From Rhodococcus sp. (in: high G+C Gram-positive bacteria) (GTDB lineage: Bacteria > Actinomycetota > Actinomycetes > Mycobacteriales > Mycobacteriaceae): DNA of 64,000 nt. The stretch covers positions 1 through 64,000 of the forward strand of contig NZ_JAHFVG010000026.1 in assembly GCF_023264675.1 (NCBI RefSeq), read 5' to 3'. The notes under the pieces are model-generated. The model was given only the letters and a program-made list of their open reading frames with translations, had not been told where the DNA came from and did no database searches. The stretch's first letter is position 1, and every line of letters starts with the position of its first letter. The position numbers and the translations under genes are program-made. Positions 31,337 to 40,299 of the stretch are shown here, in pieces.

Positions 31337-33895
31337 ATGTCCACCTCCACCGCTCGATCTTCCGGCAACCCCATGCGGAAGGTCTCCCTGCGAAACCTCG
31401 CAGCCCACAAGGTCCGGCTGGCCCTGACCGTTCTCTCCGTTGTGCTCGGAACCGCCTTCGTCGCAGGCTCTTTCGTGTTCACCGACACACTGCAGCGCAC
31501 GTTCTCCTCGATATTCTCCGACACCGCCCAGGGCGCCGACGTCCGCGTGAGCACCGAGGACGCGCGCTCGAGCGGTGTCCCCACCGCGGATGCCGCCGTC
31601 ATCTCGGCCCTGCCGAACGTCCGCGCCGTCGTCCCCTACGTCGGCGGTCAGATCGTCCTTCTGGACAAGTCCGGTTCGGCTGTCCAGTCCGGCGGAGCCC
31701 CGACCATCGGCGAGGCGTACGTTCCAGCGGACCGACGACTCGGCGACGCCGCGGTGTTCGCCCAGGGAACAGCACCCGTCGCACCGGGCGAGGTCGCGAT
31801 CAACGAAGGCGGCGCCACTCGTTCCGGCCTCGGCGTCGGTGACCGAACCCAAGTCCTCGTGCCCTCCAAGGGCACCGTCGACGTCACCATCACCGGGATC
31901 TACGACACTGCCGTCGAATCCGGGGGATACATCGGGCTGCAATTCGTGGAACCCCAAGCGAACGAATTGTTCTCGGACGGTGAGCACGTTCAGTACTACG
32001 ACATCGCCGGCACGGACCTGGCGGCGAAGGGTATGACCCAGAGCGATCTACGTGACGAGGTCGCGGCCGCCTTACCCGATCTGAAGGTCCAGACCGCGGA
32101 CGACGTCCGCGCCGAGGCACAGGCGCAGATCGAGCAAGCCCTGTCCTTCGTCAATTACTTCCTGCTCGCATTCGGCGGGATCGCGCTGCTCGTCGGCACG
32201 TTCATCATCTACAACACGTTCTCGATGATCGTCGCTCAGCGTGTACGCGAACTGGCCCTTCTACGGGCAATCGGCGCCAGCCGAAGCCAGGTCAGCCGAT
32301 CCGTCGTTCTCGAAGCGCTCGTGGTCGGGGTGATCGGCAGCGCCATCGGCTTCGCAGGAGGCATCGGCCTCGCGTACGGTCTCCGCGCTCTGCTCAACGC
32401 ATTCGACCTCGGATTACCCAGCGGCACTTTGGCACTGGAACCGAGAACGGTGATCGTCGCATTCGCCGTCGGAATCATCGTGACCGTTCTCAGCGCGTAC
32501 GCCCCTGCACGACGAGCAGCGAAGATACCTCCGGTCGCCGCCATGCGCGAGGAGTTCGCGTCGGCAGGCGACAGCCTGCGCACCCGCACGATCGTCGGCG
32601 TCGTACTGGGCGCGATCGGAGCTATCGGCGTCGTCGTCGGTGCGCAATCCACCGGCGGCGGCGCCGCAGGAACCGTCGGCGCCGGTGCAGTCGCGATCAT
32701 CGTCGCGGTCTCGCTGGCGGCACCGTCGCTGTCGCGACCGATCGTCGGAGCACTCGGCTCGGTCCTGACGAAGCCGTTCGGCCCGATCGGCCGCCTCGCC
32801 CGAACGAACTCCGTCAGAAATCCGCGTCGGACGGCGGCGACCGCCTTCGCCCTCATGCTCGGGCTGATGCTCGTGTCGGTGATCGGCGTCCTCGGGTCGA
32901 CGGCCAAGGCGAGCGTCGATGCACTCGTCGACAACGGCATCGAGGCCGACTACATCTTCAGCGGACCCCAGGAGATCGGAGTTCCCACCGGAGCAGGGAT
33001 CGCGGCGCGTTCGGTGCCGGGAGTGGACCGTGTCGCCGTCATTCACCCCGTCGCGGTGGACATCGACGACGAGTCGACCTTCGGCGCCGCTCTCGACGGA
33101 CGTCCCGACGGCCTGTTCGACCTCAGCGTCGTCTCCGGGTCGGGCGAGCTCAGCGGCGACAGCATCGCCGTGTCGCAGACGTACGCGAGCGAGAAGGGCT
33201 GGCAGCTGGGAAACACCGTCCAGCTCGACACCGTCGACGGCAAGCGGGTACCGGTCGCCGTGACGGGCATCTACGAGGACAGTCAACTCCTCGGCGACTG
33301 GCTGGTGTCGGAGGACGTCTACGAACAGGTCATCCCGAGCATTCTGCGTTCCGACATCGTCGTTCTCGTCGGCGCGTCACCCGGCACGGATCTGGAGACC
33401 CTTCGCAGCGATCTGGAGGCCGCGACGAAGCCGTTCGTTGTGGTCCAGGTGCAGGATCGCGAGGAATTCAAGGGTTCGCAGAGCCAGCAGATCGACACCC
33501 TTCTCGCGGTTCTGTACGGCCTGCTGGCGCTGGCGGTCGTCATCGCCATCCTGGGCATCATCAACACGCTCGCGTTGTCGGTGGTGGAGCGACGCCGCGA
33601 GATCGGCATGCTGCGTGCCGTCGGGATGCAGCGTTCGCAGGTGCGGCGGACCATCTACCTGGAGTCGCTTCTCATCGCGCTCTTCGGTGCGATCGTCGGC
33701 CTCGCGCTCGGCGTGGTCTTCGGCTGGGGATTCGTCCGGACTCTGCGCGACGAGGGCCTGAGCACGCTCACCATCCCCTGGGGTCAGATGGTGGGAATGC
33801 TGATCGGATCGGCCGTCGTGGGGGTCCTGGCTGCCCTGTGGCCTGCTGTGCAGGCTGCTCGAACGCGCCCGCTGGAGGCGATCACCGGCGCCTGA
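31337..33895 (+). CDS. ABC transporter permease, FtsX/MacB-like, eight membrane helices
   Basis: The 852-residue permease has an N-terminal helix (VRLALTVLSVVLGTAFVAGSFVF), a MacB_PCD-type extracytoplasmic domain (about 60-240), three helices in a FtsX domain (ARTNSVR precedes the second half; FLLAFGGIALLVGTFIIYNTFSMIVAQR), then a second copy of the same plan ending with VIAILGIINTLALSVVERRREIGMLRAVG. The double FtsX layout is typical of actinobacteria. It acts with the ATPase whose gene ends one base before its ATG; a coupled operon is evident. Confidence 0.92.
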   Translation: MSTSTARSSGNPMRKVSLRNLAAHKVRLALTVLSVVLGTAFVAGSFVFTDTLQRTFSSIFSDTAQGADVRVSTEDARSSGVPTADAAVISALPNVRAVVPYVGGQIVLLDKSGSAVQSGGAPTIGEAYVPADRRLGDAAVFAQGTAPVAPGEVAINEGGATRSGLGVGDRTQVLVPSKGTVDVTITGIYDTAVESGGYIGLQFVEPQANELFSDGEHVQYYDIAGTDLAAKGMTQSDLRDEVAAALPDLKVQTADDVRAEAQAQIEQALSFVNYFLLAFGGIALLVGTFIIYNTFSMIVAQRVRELALLRAIGASRSQVSRSVVLEALVVGVIGSAIGFAGGIGLAYGLRALLNAFDLGLPSGTLALEPRTVIVAFAVGIIVTVLSAYAPARRAAKIPPVAAMREEFASAGDSLRTRTIVGVVLGAIGAIGVVVGAQSTGGGAAGTVGAGAVAIIVAVSLAAPSLSRPIVGALGSVLTKPFGPIGRLARTNSVRNPRRTAATAFALMLGLMLVSVIGVLGSTAKASVDALVDNGIEADYIFSGPQEIGVPTGAGIAARSVPGVDRVAVIHPVAVDIDDESTFGAALDGRPDGLFDLSVVSGSGELSGDSIAVSQTYASEKGWQLGNTVQLDTVDGKRVPVAVTGIYEDSQLLGDWLVSEDVYEQVIPSILRSDIVVLVGASPGTDLETLRSDLEAATKPFVVVQVQDREEFKGSQSQQIDTLLAVLYGLLALAVVIAILGIINTLALSVVERRREIGMLRAVGMQRSQVRRTIYLESLLIALFGAIVGLALGVVFGWGFVRTLRDEGLSTLTIPWGQMVGMLIGSAVVGVLAALWPAVQAARTRPLEAITGA

Positions 33896-34034
33896 GAGTA
33901 TTCGATTATCCGAATTGTCCGGTAAAAAGTTGCGCGCAAAAGGACTCCACGGCTACCTTGAAGGTGTAAAACAGACTTGACGACGGTTTTCGCCCGAGAA
34001 CCCGACCATTCTGCACGCACGCGCGAGGAGAGCC

Positions 34035-36593
34035 ATGTCGATCCAGGACCTGGACACCCGCAGCTATCCCGCGCTGGCTCCGTTGTGCAAGCCGCATGCT
34101 CGCGACACTCTGATGGACCGTCTGTGCGAAGTCGCCCACACGACACCGCAGGCAACGGCCATCGTCGCCGAGGACGGTGCAGTGACCTTCGACAAGTTGC
34201 TGCACCGTACCTACGCCGTCGCACGCAAGATCGCCCGAATCTCTCCGGACGATGCGCGGCCCATCGCAATCGACACCACATGCACGGTCGAAGCACTGAC
34301 GCTGATGCTGGCCGTCATGGCCTCCGGGCGTGGTCTCGTTCCCCTCGATCCGAAACTGCCCGACTTTCGACGAGACCACATCGTCGAACAATCGAATGCG
34401 GTACGGCTTCAGGTCGACGACATCCAGAACTTCGAAGAATCGTCGATTCCGCTCCCGGTGGCAACGGGTGAGCGCATCGCGCTCATTGCGTTCACGTCCG
34501 GTTCCACCGGCGCAGCCAAAGGCGTGCTCCTGAGCAATCGGATGTGCCTGAGCAAGGCGTACGAGGTCAGCTCCGCATTGAATTTGTCGCCGCTGGATCG
34601 AATCGGAAATGCTCTGCCGATCAGCTTCGGGGCCGGACTCAACACCGTGTTCGCCGGCATCCTCAGCGGCGCGACGGTCTACTGCCGCGACCCGAGGAAC
34701 ACTCAGTCGGACAGTCTCGTCGAATGGATCTCCTCACACTCGCTGACAACGCTTCACTGCTCGCCATCGCTTGTTCGCAGCACCTTTGTTGCCTCCGACA
34801 CCGCAGAGACGCACCCCTCTCCGATTCATGCCGTCCCCGACAACATCGTTCCGTCGTTGAGGTACGTCACCACCTACGGTGAACCGCTGCACGCGCAGGA
34901 CGTGACAGCGTTTCGCGCGGACTCGGGCAGCGTTGCGACGTTCGTCAACTGGTACGCCACCACCGAGGCCGGAGCCATCGCGTGCCACAAGTACCGGATG
35001 AACGATCCGCTCCCGCACGGATTTCTGTCGGCCGGAGTCTCACCGAACGGGAAGTCGCTCGACATCGTGCGATCCGATGGGCACCTTGCCCGACGAGGTG
35101 AAGTCGGTCAGATCAGGTTGACCGCCGAGTGCCTCGCCGACGGCTACCTCGATCTCCCGGTTCAGACGAGAGAACGCTTCACCACGGACTCGGGATATCG
35201 GCGCTATTGGACCGGCGACATGGGCCGAATCGACGAACGTGGCGTGCTGCAGCTCGTCGGTCGCGTCGACGACGCGGTGAAGATACGCGGCTACCAGGTC
35301 GAACCAGCCGAGGTGGAAAGCGCACTGCGCTCGTTGGACGGTCTTTCCGATGCGTTCGTCACCGCCCACGAGGACGACTCGTCCACCGAGTTGGAGGCCT
35401 ACTTCGTCGGAGGCCCGTTCACCGACGCCGACGTCCGCGTTGCACTCCGGGAGCAGCTTCCCGAGTGGATGGTCCCCAAGTACATCACCAAGCTCGATGC
35501 GCTCCCTCGCACCGAACGCGGCAAGGTCGACCGCGCCGCGCTTCCCAGCTCGGCCCAACGCGCTCCGCATGCTTCCACCACGGTGCTGATCGGTGCCACC
35601 GAGAACTGGCTGGCGCACATCGTTGCCCGCGAACTCGACCTCACCTCGGTCCACCGGGACGACGATTTCGCCGAACTCGGGGCCACCTCGCTCGTGACCA
35701 CCAAAATTCTGGTCGAGGTCCGGGTGGCGTTTCACGTCGAACTGGCAGCGGAGGATCTCGTCGACGCCATGACGGTCCGCACGCTGGCAGCGGTGATCGA
35801 CAGCCGCCATGCTTCAGCCGACCGCGTCACCGCGCGCTCGAACAAGAATCCGGTACTCGTACCGCTGCGTTCGGGCGGCACGGGGACGCCGCTGTTCGTC
35901 GTTGCCGGTGCAGGTGTGCCTGCAGTGGGGCTCGCGCCGCTGGCCCGGCGGCTGGAGGGCCGCCCGGTCTACGCACTTCAGTCGAAGGGCCTGGAAACCC
36001 GGGCGCTACCGCATCGCACCATCGCCGGGGCAGCACGTGCCTACGTCCGCGAGATCCAACAAGTTCAGCCACACGGGCCGTACAGCCTGGCCGGCCACTC
36101 GCTCGGCGCGTGGATCGCGCTCGAAATGGCCGAAATCCTCCGTGCACGAGGCGAGAGCGTCGAGCGCGTCATCCTGCTGGATCCCCGACTGTTTCGCTGG
36201 CTGTTGGACAAGCTCCCGGGCGGCACCCAGCTGGAGGCAGCGCCGGCCGATCCGGGCAATCCGATGTACAAGGCAAGCCCGAGGGTCGTACTAGAGCAAG
36301 CCTGGCGGATCGCCACGGCAGGCCTGATCCGCTTCCGCACCACGGAGCGATGGCTCACATTCGGGATCATCGGCGCCATGGCGCTCAAACGACACACGCC
36401 GCGGCCGTGGGACGGACCGGTCACCGTCGTCGTCACCGAAAGCAACACCCCCGATCGGCGATCGTGGCGGGCGCTCGCCACCGGTGACCTGGACATCACC
36501 GAGGTCCCCGGTCATCACATCGGGCTCGTCCGTGAACCTGTGGTCGCCACCGTCGCCGATGTGATCGACCGAACAATGGACTCGACGCTGTGA
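34035..36593 (+). CDS. Minimal nonribosomal peptide synthetase, adenylation-PCP-thioesterase
   Basis: The 852-residue protein has an adenylation domain (about 25-520) with core A3 FTSGSTGAAKG at 153-163, A5-like NWYATTEAGA, A7 YWTGDMGRIDE and A10 PRTERGKVDR; a peptidyl carrier domain with DDDFAELGATSLVTT (S552 carries phosphopantetheine); and a type-I thioesterase with GHSLGAW (S689) and a terminal GHHIG histidine. There is no condensation domain. It could activate one amino or aryl acid and release it, or self-condense it. GGAGAG lies 8 nt before the ATG. Upstream 139 bp hold no gene. The substrate code cannot be read reliably by eye. Confidence 0.88.
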   Translation: MSIQDLDTRSYPALAPLCKPHARDTLMDRLCEVAHTTPQATAIVAEDGAVTFDKLLHRTYAVARKIARISPDDARPIAIDTTCTVEALTLMLAVMASGRGLVPLDPKLPDFRRDHIVEQSNAVRLQVDDIQNFEESSIPLPVATGERIALIAFTSGSTGAAKGVLLSNRMCLSKAYEVSSALNLSPLDRIGNALPISFGAGLNTVFAGILSGATVYCRDPRNTQSDSLVEWISSHSLTTLHCSPSLVRSTFVASDTAETHPSPIHAVPDNIVPSLRYVTTYGEPLHAQDVTAFRADSGSVATFVNWYATTEAGAIACHKYRMNDPLPHGFLSAGVSPNGKSLDIVRSDGHLARRGEVGQIRLTAECLADGYLDLPVQTRERFTTDSGYRRYWTGDMGRIDERGVLQLVGRVDDAVKIRGYQVEPAEVESALRSLDGLSDAFVTAHEDDSSTELEAYFVGGPFTDADVRVALREQLPEWMVPKYITKLDALPRTERGKVDRAALPSSAQRAPHASTTVLIGATENWLAHIVARELDLTSVHRDDDFAELGATSLVTTKILVEVRVAFHVELAAEDLVDAMTVRTLAAVIDSRHASADRVTARSNKNPVLVPLRSGGTGTPLFVVAGAGVPAVGLAPLARRLEGRPVYALQSKGLETRALPHRTIAGAARAYVREIQQVQPHGPYSLAGHSLGAWIALEMAEILRARGESVERVILLDPRLFRWLLDKLPGGTQLEAAPADPGNPMYKASPRVVLEQAWRIATAGLIRFRTTERWLTFGIIGAMALKRHTPRPWDGPVTVVVTESNTPDRRSWRALATGDLDITEVPGHHIGLVREPVVATVADVIDRTMDSTL

Positions 36594-36730
36594 ATATTCT
36601 CCGTGCGAACACGCCAAGGCTGACCGACGCAATCGCAGCTCACCGAGCACACAACGACTGTCTACCGGCGTCGATTACGCGTACGTTGGGCCACGAGGCT
36701 GTTGAAATACAGCGAGGAGGCTCACGATCG

Positions 36731-37633
36731 ATGACCGAACACGTATCGCCCTACCAACTCGACTCCGTCGAACTGCACAAGGACGTACTCCGCTACGTCG
36801 ACGTCGGTGACGGACCTCCCGTGGTCCTGGTGCACGGATTGCTCGGATCCCACGAATCCTGGGCAGGACAGATCGAACGCCTGTCGGAGAAGTACCGCGT
36901 CATCGCGCCCGATCTCTTCGGCCACGGCAGCTCCGACAAACCGTCGGGCGACTATTCGCTGAGTTCGCACGCCGCGACCATCCGTGATCTGCTCGATCAC
37001 CTCGACATCTCGTCCGCACCGATGGTGGGTCACTCGCTCGGCGGCGGAATCGTCATGCAACTCGTCTATCTCTTCCCCGAGCGAATCGACCGGCTCGCTC
37101 TCGTCAGCAGCGGTGGACTCGGTCCGGAAGTGAGCTTGCTGCTCAAGGCCGCGACCCTGCCGGGCAGCGAGCTGGTGCTTCCGGTGCTGGCATCGGACTG
37201 GGTTCGCAAGAACACCGAGTCGCTCATCGGCCAGCTCGGCAAATGGGGACTACCCGTTCGTCCCGGCAAGAGCATGGAAGAAACCTGGCGTTCGTTCCAG
37301 ACCGTCGCCGACAAGGGATCCCGTGAGGCATTCCTCGCATCCACCCGAGCAGTGGTCGGGCCGCGAGGCCAAACCGTCAGCGCCAAACAGCATTTCGAGA
37401 AGTTCGGCACGCTCGCATCGCTGCTGATCTGGGGCGGAAAGGATCGAATGATCCCGGCAACGCACGCCGACAACATTCGACGCGAAGTTCCCAACTCCAA
37501 GGTCGAAATCTTCTCCAACGCAGGTCATTTCCCGCAGCTGGACGAGCCCGATCTGTTCTTCCGAATTCTCGACGAGTTCCTGGCAGCCAACCAGGCCGTC
37601 GAAGAGCGCACGCAGGCAGCAGTTTCGGACTGA
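36731..37633 (+). CDS. Alpha/beta-fold hydrolase
   Basis: The 300-residue hydrolase has the oxyanion motif VLVHGLLGSHESW, the nucleophile elbow MVGHSLGGG, the acid in IWGGKDRMIP and the histidine in NAGHFPQLDEP, a full Ser-Asp-His set. It resembles the mycobacterial Rv2715-type hydrolases of unknown substrate. GAGGAGG lies about 11 nt upstream of the ATG. It follows the NRPS by 137 bases on the same strand and could act on its product, but the gap is large enough for an own promoter. Confidence 0.88.
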   Translation: MTEHVSPYQLDSVELHKDVLRYVDVGDGPPVVLVHGLLGSHESWAGQIERLSEKYRVIAPDLFGHGSSDKPSGDYSLSSHAATIRDLLDHLDISSAPMVGHSLGGGIVMQLVYLFPERIDRLALVSSGGLGPEVSLLLKAATLPGSELVLPVLASDWVRKNTESLIGQLGKWGLPVRPGKSMEETWRSFQTVADKGSREAFLASTRAVVGPRGQTVSAKQHFEKFGTLASLLIWGGKDRMIPATHADNIRREVPNSKVEIFSNAGHFPQLDEPDLFFRILDEFLAANQAVEERTQAAVSD

Positions 37634-37641
37634 CTCGCACT

Positions 37642-38274
37642 GTGACCGTGATACCCATGTTTCCGCTCGGCAGCGTACTGCTGCCGGGTGAGCGCCTACC
37701 GCTGCACATCTTCGAACCGCGCTACCAGGAGTTGCTGCGGGACTGTCTGACGACCGAGGACCCGAGCTTCGGCGTCGTTCTCATCGAGAGAGGCCACGAA
37801 GCCGGCGGAGGCGATGCCCGGCACGCAGTGGCGACCATGGCCCACATCGTCGCGCACCAAGACATCGGCGACGGCAGATACCTCGTGGAATGCGTTGGTG
37901 CCGAACGCATCCGCGTCGATGCCTGGCTGGAAGACGATCCGTACCCCCGTGCCGACGCACGCGCATGGCCGGACGAGGACGACACCCCGGTCCTCGCTGC
38001 ACAGTTCGACGTGCTGCACGAAAAGATCCGCGAGCTCTACCGCCTGATCGGCACGCTCGCCGAAGCCGAGGGATCGGAACCGCCGGGAGAGCCGGCCTTC
38101 TCGGAGATTCCGGCCGATGCAGGCGAGCGGTTGTTCACCCTGGCATCGATGATCCCCCTCGGCGAGTCCGACCGTCACGACATCCTGTCCGCACCCGGCG
38201 CCGCGGCGCGGATCGTGGCACTGACCGACGGCCTCGACAACATCACCGACATCGTGCGGTTCAGACTGCAGTAG
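37642..38274 (+). CDS. LON-substrate-binding (N-domain) protein
   Basis: The 210-residue protein is the isolated N-terminal domain of Lon: IPMFPLGSVLLPGERLPLHIFEPRYQELLRDCL, then FGVVLIERGHE and a long C-terminal helical hairpin, without ATPase or protease parts. Stand-alone LON-domain proteins are widespread in actinobacteria with unknown roles. The GTG at 37642 is 8 bases after the hydrolase stop, so the two are probably co-transcribed. A strong hairpin terminator follows about 40 bases after its stop. Confidence 0.88.
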   Translation: MTVIPMFPLGSVLLPGERLPLHIFEPRYQELLRDCLTTEDPSFGVVLIERGHEAGGGDARHAVATMAHIVAHQDIGDGRYLVECVGAERIRVDAWLEDDPYPRADARAWPDEDDTPVLAAQFDVLHEKIRELYRLIGTLAEAEGSEPPGEPAFSEIPADAGERLFTLASMIPLGESDRHDILSAPGAAARIVALTDGLDNITDIVRFRLQ

Positions 38275-38314
38275 ACGCTCGCGCGTCGGCCGGGCGACAA
38301 CACCCGCGAAAGGC

Positions 38315-38351
38315 AGAAATACCCCGGAAGCATGGCTTCCGGGGTATTTCT
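38315..38351. terminator. Bidirectional transcription terminator
   Basis: A 17-bp perfect stem (AGAAATACCCCGGAAGC and its complement) closes over the triloop ATG and has A/T-rich ends on both sides, so it can stop transcription from the LON-domain gene and, on the other strand, from the tRNA gene 10 bases away. Confidence 0.93.
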
Positions 38352-38360
38352 TTCCTGCAT

Positions 38361-38437
38361 TGGTAGCGGGGACAGGATTTGAACCTGCGACCTCTGGGTT
38401 ATGAGCCCAGCGAGCTACCGAGCTGCTCCACCCCGCG
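38361..38437 (-). tRNA. Initiator tRNA-Met (anticodon CAT), CCA encoded
   Basis: Read on the minus strand the 77 bases fold as a tRNA: 7-bp acceptor with a C1-T72 mismatch, D arm GAGC...GCTC, anticodon arm CTGGG-CTCATAA-CCCAG, T arm GCAGG-TTCAAAT-CCTGT, discriminator A and CCA. The unpaired first position and three consecutive G-C pairs in the anticodon stem are marks of the initiator tRNA. Confidence 0.97.
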
Positions 38438-38498
38438 TCGTTGTTCCTCAACAGTACATGCATCCGCTCCAGCATCCCAATCGCCTGGTCACGGGCAC

Positions 38499-38529
38499 TC
38501 TGCTGTGGGCTACATACGCCGTGAGCAGA
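38499..38529 (+). promoter_or_regulatory. Two tandem PopR-like operator boxes upstream of the clpP pair
   Basis: Two 15-bp sites, TCTGCTGTGGGCTAC (38499-38513) and TACGCCGTGAGCAGA (38515-38529), fit the dyad TCTGCC-N3-GGCAGA at 8 and 9 of 12 positions. The second shares the 12-mer GCCGTGAGCAGA with the reverse strand of the box before the regulator gene at 40262. Confidence 0.6.
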
Positions 38530-38604
38530 GAAACCTTTTCGCCGGTCCAGGAACTCGCCACTGTTGACGAAGAACGACGAACCCGATCGAAAAGGACCGA
38601 GAAG

Positions 38605-39234
38605 ATGACCGACCCAGGACCCACCAGCTCACCGTTCGACGACCAGCTCGCTTCTCGATTGCTCGACCAGCGGATCGTGGTGCTCGGCGCCGCAGTCGAC
38701 GACGCCGTCGCCGGACGCATCTGTGCACAATTGCTTCTGCTCTCGGCGTCGGACCCTCGCCGCGACATCGGCCTGTACATCAATTCGCCGGGCGGATCGG
38801 TCAGCGCCGGGCTCGCGATCTTGGATACGATGCGGCTCATCCCCAACGATGTGTCCACTGTTGCAATGGGTTTCGCCGCGAGCATGGGCCAGTTCCTGCT
38901 GACGGCCGGGACGAAGGGAAAGCGGTACAGCTTGCCGCATGCGCGGATCATGATGCATCAGCCGTCCGCAGGTATCCGTGGCACGGCCGTCGACATCGAG
39001 ATCCAGGCTCAGAACCTGGAGTACACGAAAGCGTTGATGCACAAGCTCAATGCCGAGCACAGCGGCCACGACATCGACACCGTGACCGCCGACAGCGAAC
39101 GTGATCGGTGGTTCACCGCCGAGCAAGCGCGTGACTACGGCCTCGTCGACAACATCGTCACCACACTCGACGACATCAATCCCTATGGTCGTTCCGCCGG
39201 ATTCTCGTCACCGCAACAGAAAGTGGGGATCTGA
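38605..39234 (+). CDS. clpP: ATP-dependent Clp protease proteolytic subunit (accessory, ClpP3-like)
   Basis: The 209-residue subunit has catalytic S93 in GFAASMGQF and H118 in IMMHQPSAG, the oxyanion strand INSPGGSVSAGL and a C-terminal loop DRWFTAEQARDYGLVDNIV. Neither clpX nor tig is nearby, as it would be for the main clpP1P2 operon, so this is the second pair (clpP3P4 in Streptomyces terms). The ATG at 38605 has AAAGGA upstream; the open frame is longer. Only 3 bases separate it from the second subunit. Two PopR-like boxes precede it. Confidence 0.93.
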   Translation: MTDPGPTSSPFDDQLASRLLDQRIVVLGAAVDDAVAGRICAQLLLLSASDPRRDIGLYINSPGGSVSAGLAILDTMRLIPNDVSTVAMGFAASMGQFLLTAGTKGKRYSLPHARIMMHQPSAGIRGTAVDIEIQAQNLEYTKALMHKLNAEHSGHDIDTVTADSERDRWFTAEQARDYGLVDNIVTTLDDINPYGRSAGFSSPQQKVGI

Positions 39235-39237
39235 GCC

Positions 39238-39828
39238 ATGAGCCAGTACACGATTCCGACCGTCATCGAACGAACGCACAGCGGTGAACGCGCCTTCGAC
39301 ATCTACAGCAGGCTACTGTCCGAGCGAGTGATCTTCCTGGGCACCGAAATCGACGACGGGGTCGCCAACGTCGTCATCGCTCAACTCTTTCACCTCGAAT
39401 CGGACAACCCCGACGCCGACATCAGCCTGTACATCAACTCACCCGGCGGATCGTTCACCGCGATGACCGCCATCTACGACACGATGGAATACATCCGCCC
39501 CGACGTGTCCACGTTCTGCGTCGGGCAAGCGGCGTCGGCCGCCGGAGTACTGATGGCGTCGGGAGCGCCGGGGAAGCGAATCATGTTGGCACACGCCCGA
39601 GTACTGCTGCACCAACCGTCGGGCGGCGGCGAAGGCACCATCTCGGACCTGACGCTCCAACGTGACGAAATCGTCCGTATACGTTCGGAAATGGAGATCA
39701 TCCTGGGCAAGCACACCGGGCAGCCGCCCGAGACGATCAGGCGTGACACCGACCGAGACAAGATCTTCACTGCCGTGGACGCCGTCGACTACGGGCTCGC
39801 CGACCTGATCGCGACCAACCGAAACTGA
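39238..39828 (+). CDS. clpP: ATP-dependent Clp protease proteolytic subunit (accessory, ClpP4-like)
   Basis: The 196-residue partner has S100 in [14 protein letters not shown] and H125 in [20 protein letters not shown] and the terminal [18 protein letters not shown]. The N-terminus ([27 protein letters not shown]) is the classic ClpP2-type axial loop. The two subunits probably form a mixed tetradecamer as in other actinobacteria, working with ClpX or ClpC from elsewhere in the genome. It is convergent with the XRE regulator gene. Confidence 0.94.
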   Translation: MSQYTIPTVIERTHSGERAFDIYSRLLSERVIFLGTEIDDGVANVVIAQLFHLESDNPDADISLYINSPGGSFTAMTAIYDTMEYIRPDVSTFCVGQAASAAGVLMASGAPGKRIMLAHARVLLHQPSGGGEGTISDLTLQRDEIVRIRSEMEIILGKHTGQPPETIRRDTDRDKIFTAVDAVDYGLADLIATNRN

Positions 39829-39844
39829 CGGCGTTCGGTGGGGC

Positions 39845-40210
39845 TCAGGCCGCCATCATCGTGACCGGAGCCGGGCCGCGCGATGCTCGCCGGATGCCAG
39901 GTGCACCGGCGAGTTCGCGTCCGGTCAGAATCAGCAGCGTGGACGGTGTTATGTCGAGCGCGCCGCACACGGCCGCGAGAACCTCCGACGATGCTTCCTT
40001 GCGGCCGCGCTCGATCTCGGACAGATAGGGCATCGATACACGGGCCTGCGCACCGACCTCGTCGAGCGTGCGTCCCTGTTCTCGGCGCAACCGCCGAAGG
40101 ACACGTCCGAGCCCCTCTCTCATGAGAGGTTCGCGGACGACAGGATCGCGCGGTCGCAGCGGCAGGACTTTCGCGGACTTGTCAGGGGACACGCAAGGTT
40201 CCTCGGCCAT
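39845..40210 (-). CDS. XRE-family regulator, PopR/ClgR-like
   Basis: The 121-residue protein has one Cro/C1 helix-turn-helix: LGRVLRRLRREQGRTLDEVGAQARVSMPYLSEIERGRKEASSEVLAAVCGALDITPSTLLILTG. The recognition helix (SMPYLSEIERGRKEASSE) is of the kind found in ClgR and PopR, activators of clp genes in actinobacteria. It ends in alanines (TMMAA), reminiscent of the C-terminal AA degron that makes PopR and ClgR Clp substrates. Its place next to the clpP pair and the shared operator motif support control of that pair and feedback proteolysis. Confidence 0.8.
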   Translation of the reverse strand: MAEEPCVSPDKSAKVLPLRPRDPVVREPLMREGLGRVLRRLRREQGRTLDEVGAQARVSMPYLSEIERGRKEASSEVLAAVCGALDITPSTLLILTGRELAGAPGIRRASRGPAPVTMMAA

Positions 40211-40261
40211 GGGCTCAGGCTAGAAGGAATCGCGCAGGCTCGGGGACGTACCGGCCCACTT

Positions 40262-40276
40262 TCTGCTCACGGCAGA
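40262..40276. promoter_or_regulatory. PopR-like operator between regulator and enoyl-CoA hydratase genes
   Basis: TCTGCT-CAC-GGCAGA matches TCTGCC-N3-GGCAGA at 11 of 12 positions and sits inside the perfect 21-bp dyad CTTTCTGC-N5-GCAGAAAG (40259-40279). It lies 52 bases upstream of the regulator and covers the -35 region of the divergent hydratase gene. Confidence 0.75.
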
Positions 40277-40299
40277 AAGGCGTTCCCTAGAGTGGGCCG

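Noticed and set aside
30520..31602. A 360-codon minus-strand frame opposite the ABC ATPase
   Set aside because: The sense strand encodes all ABC motifs; the antisense product has none.
36594..36730. Small gene between NRPS and hydrolase
   Set aside because: No frame with a start, ribosome binding site and sensible composition fits; I see nothing in this gap except the ribosome binding site of the hydrolase.
38361..38437. tRNA as integration site of a genomic island
   Set aside because: No integrase gene and no direct repeat of the tRNA 3' end was seen on either side.
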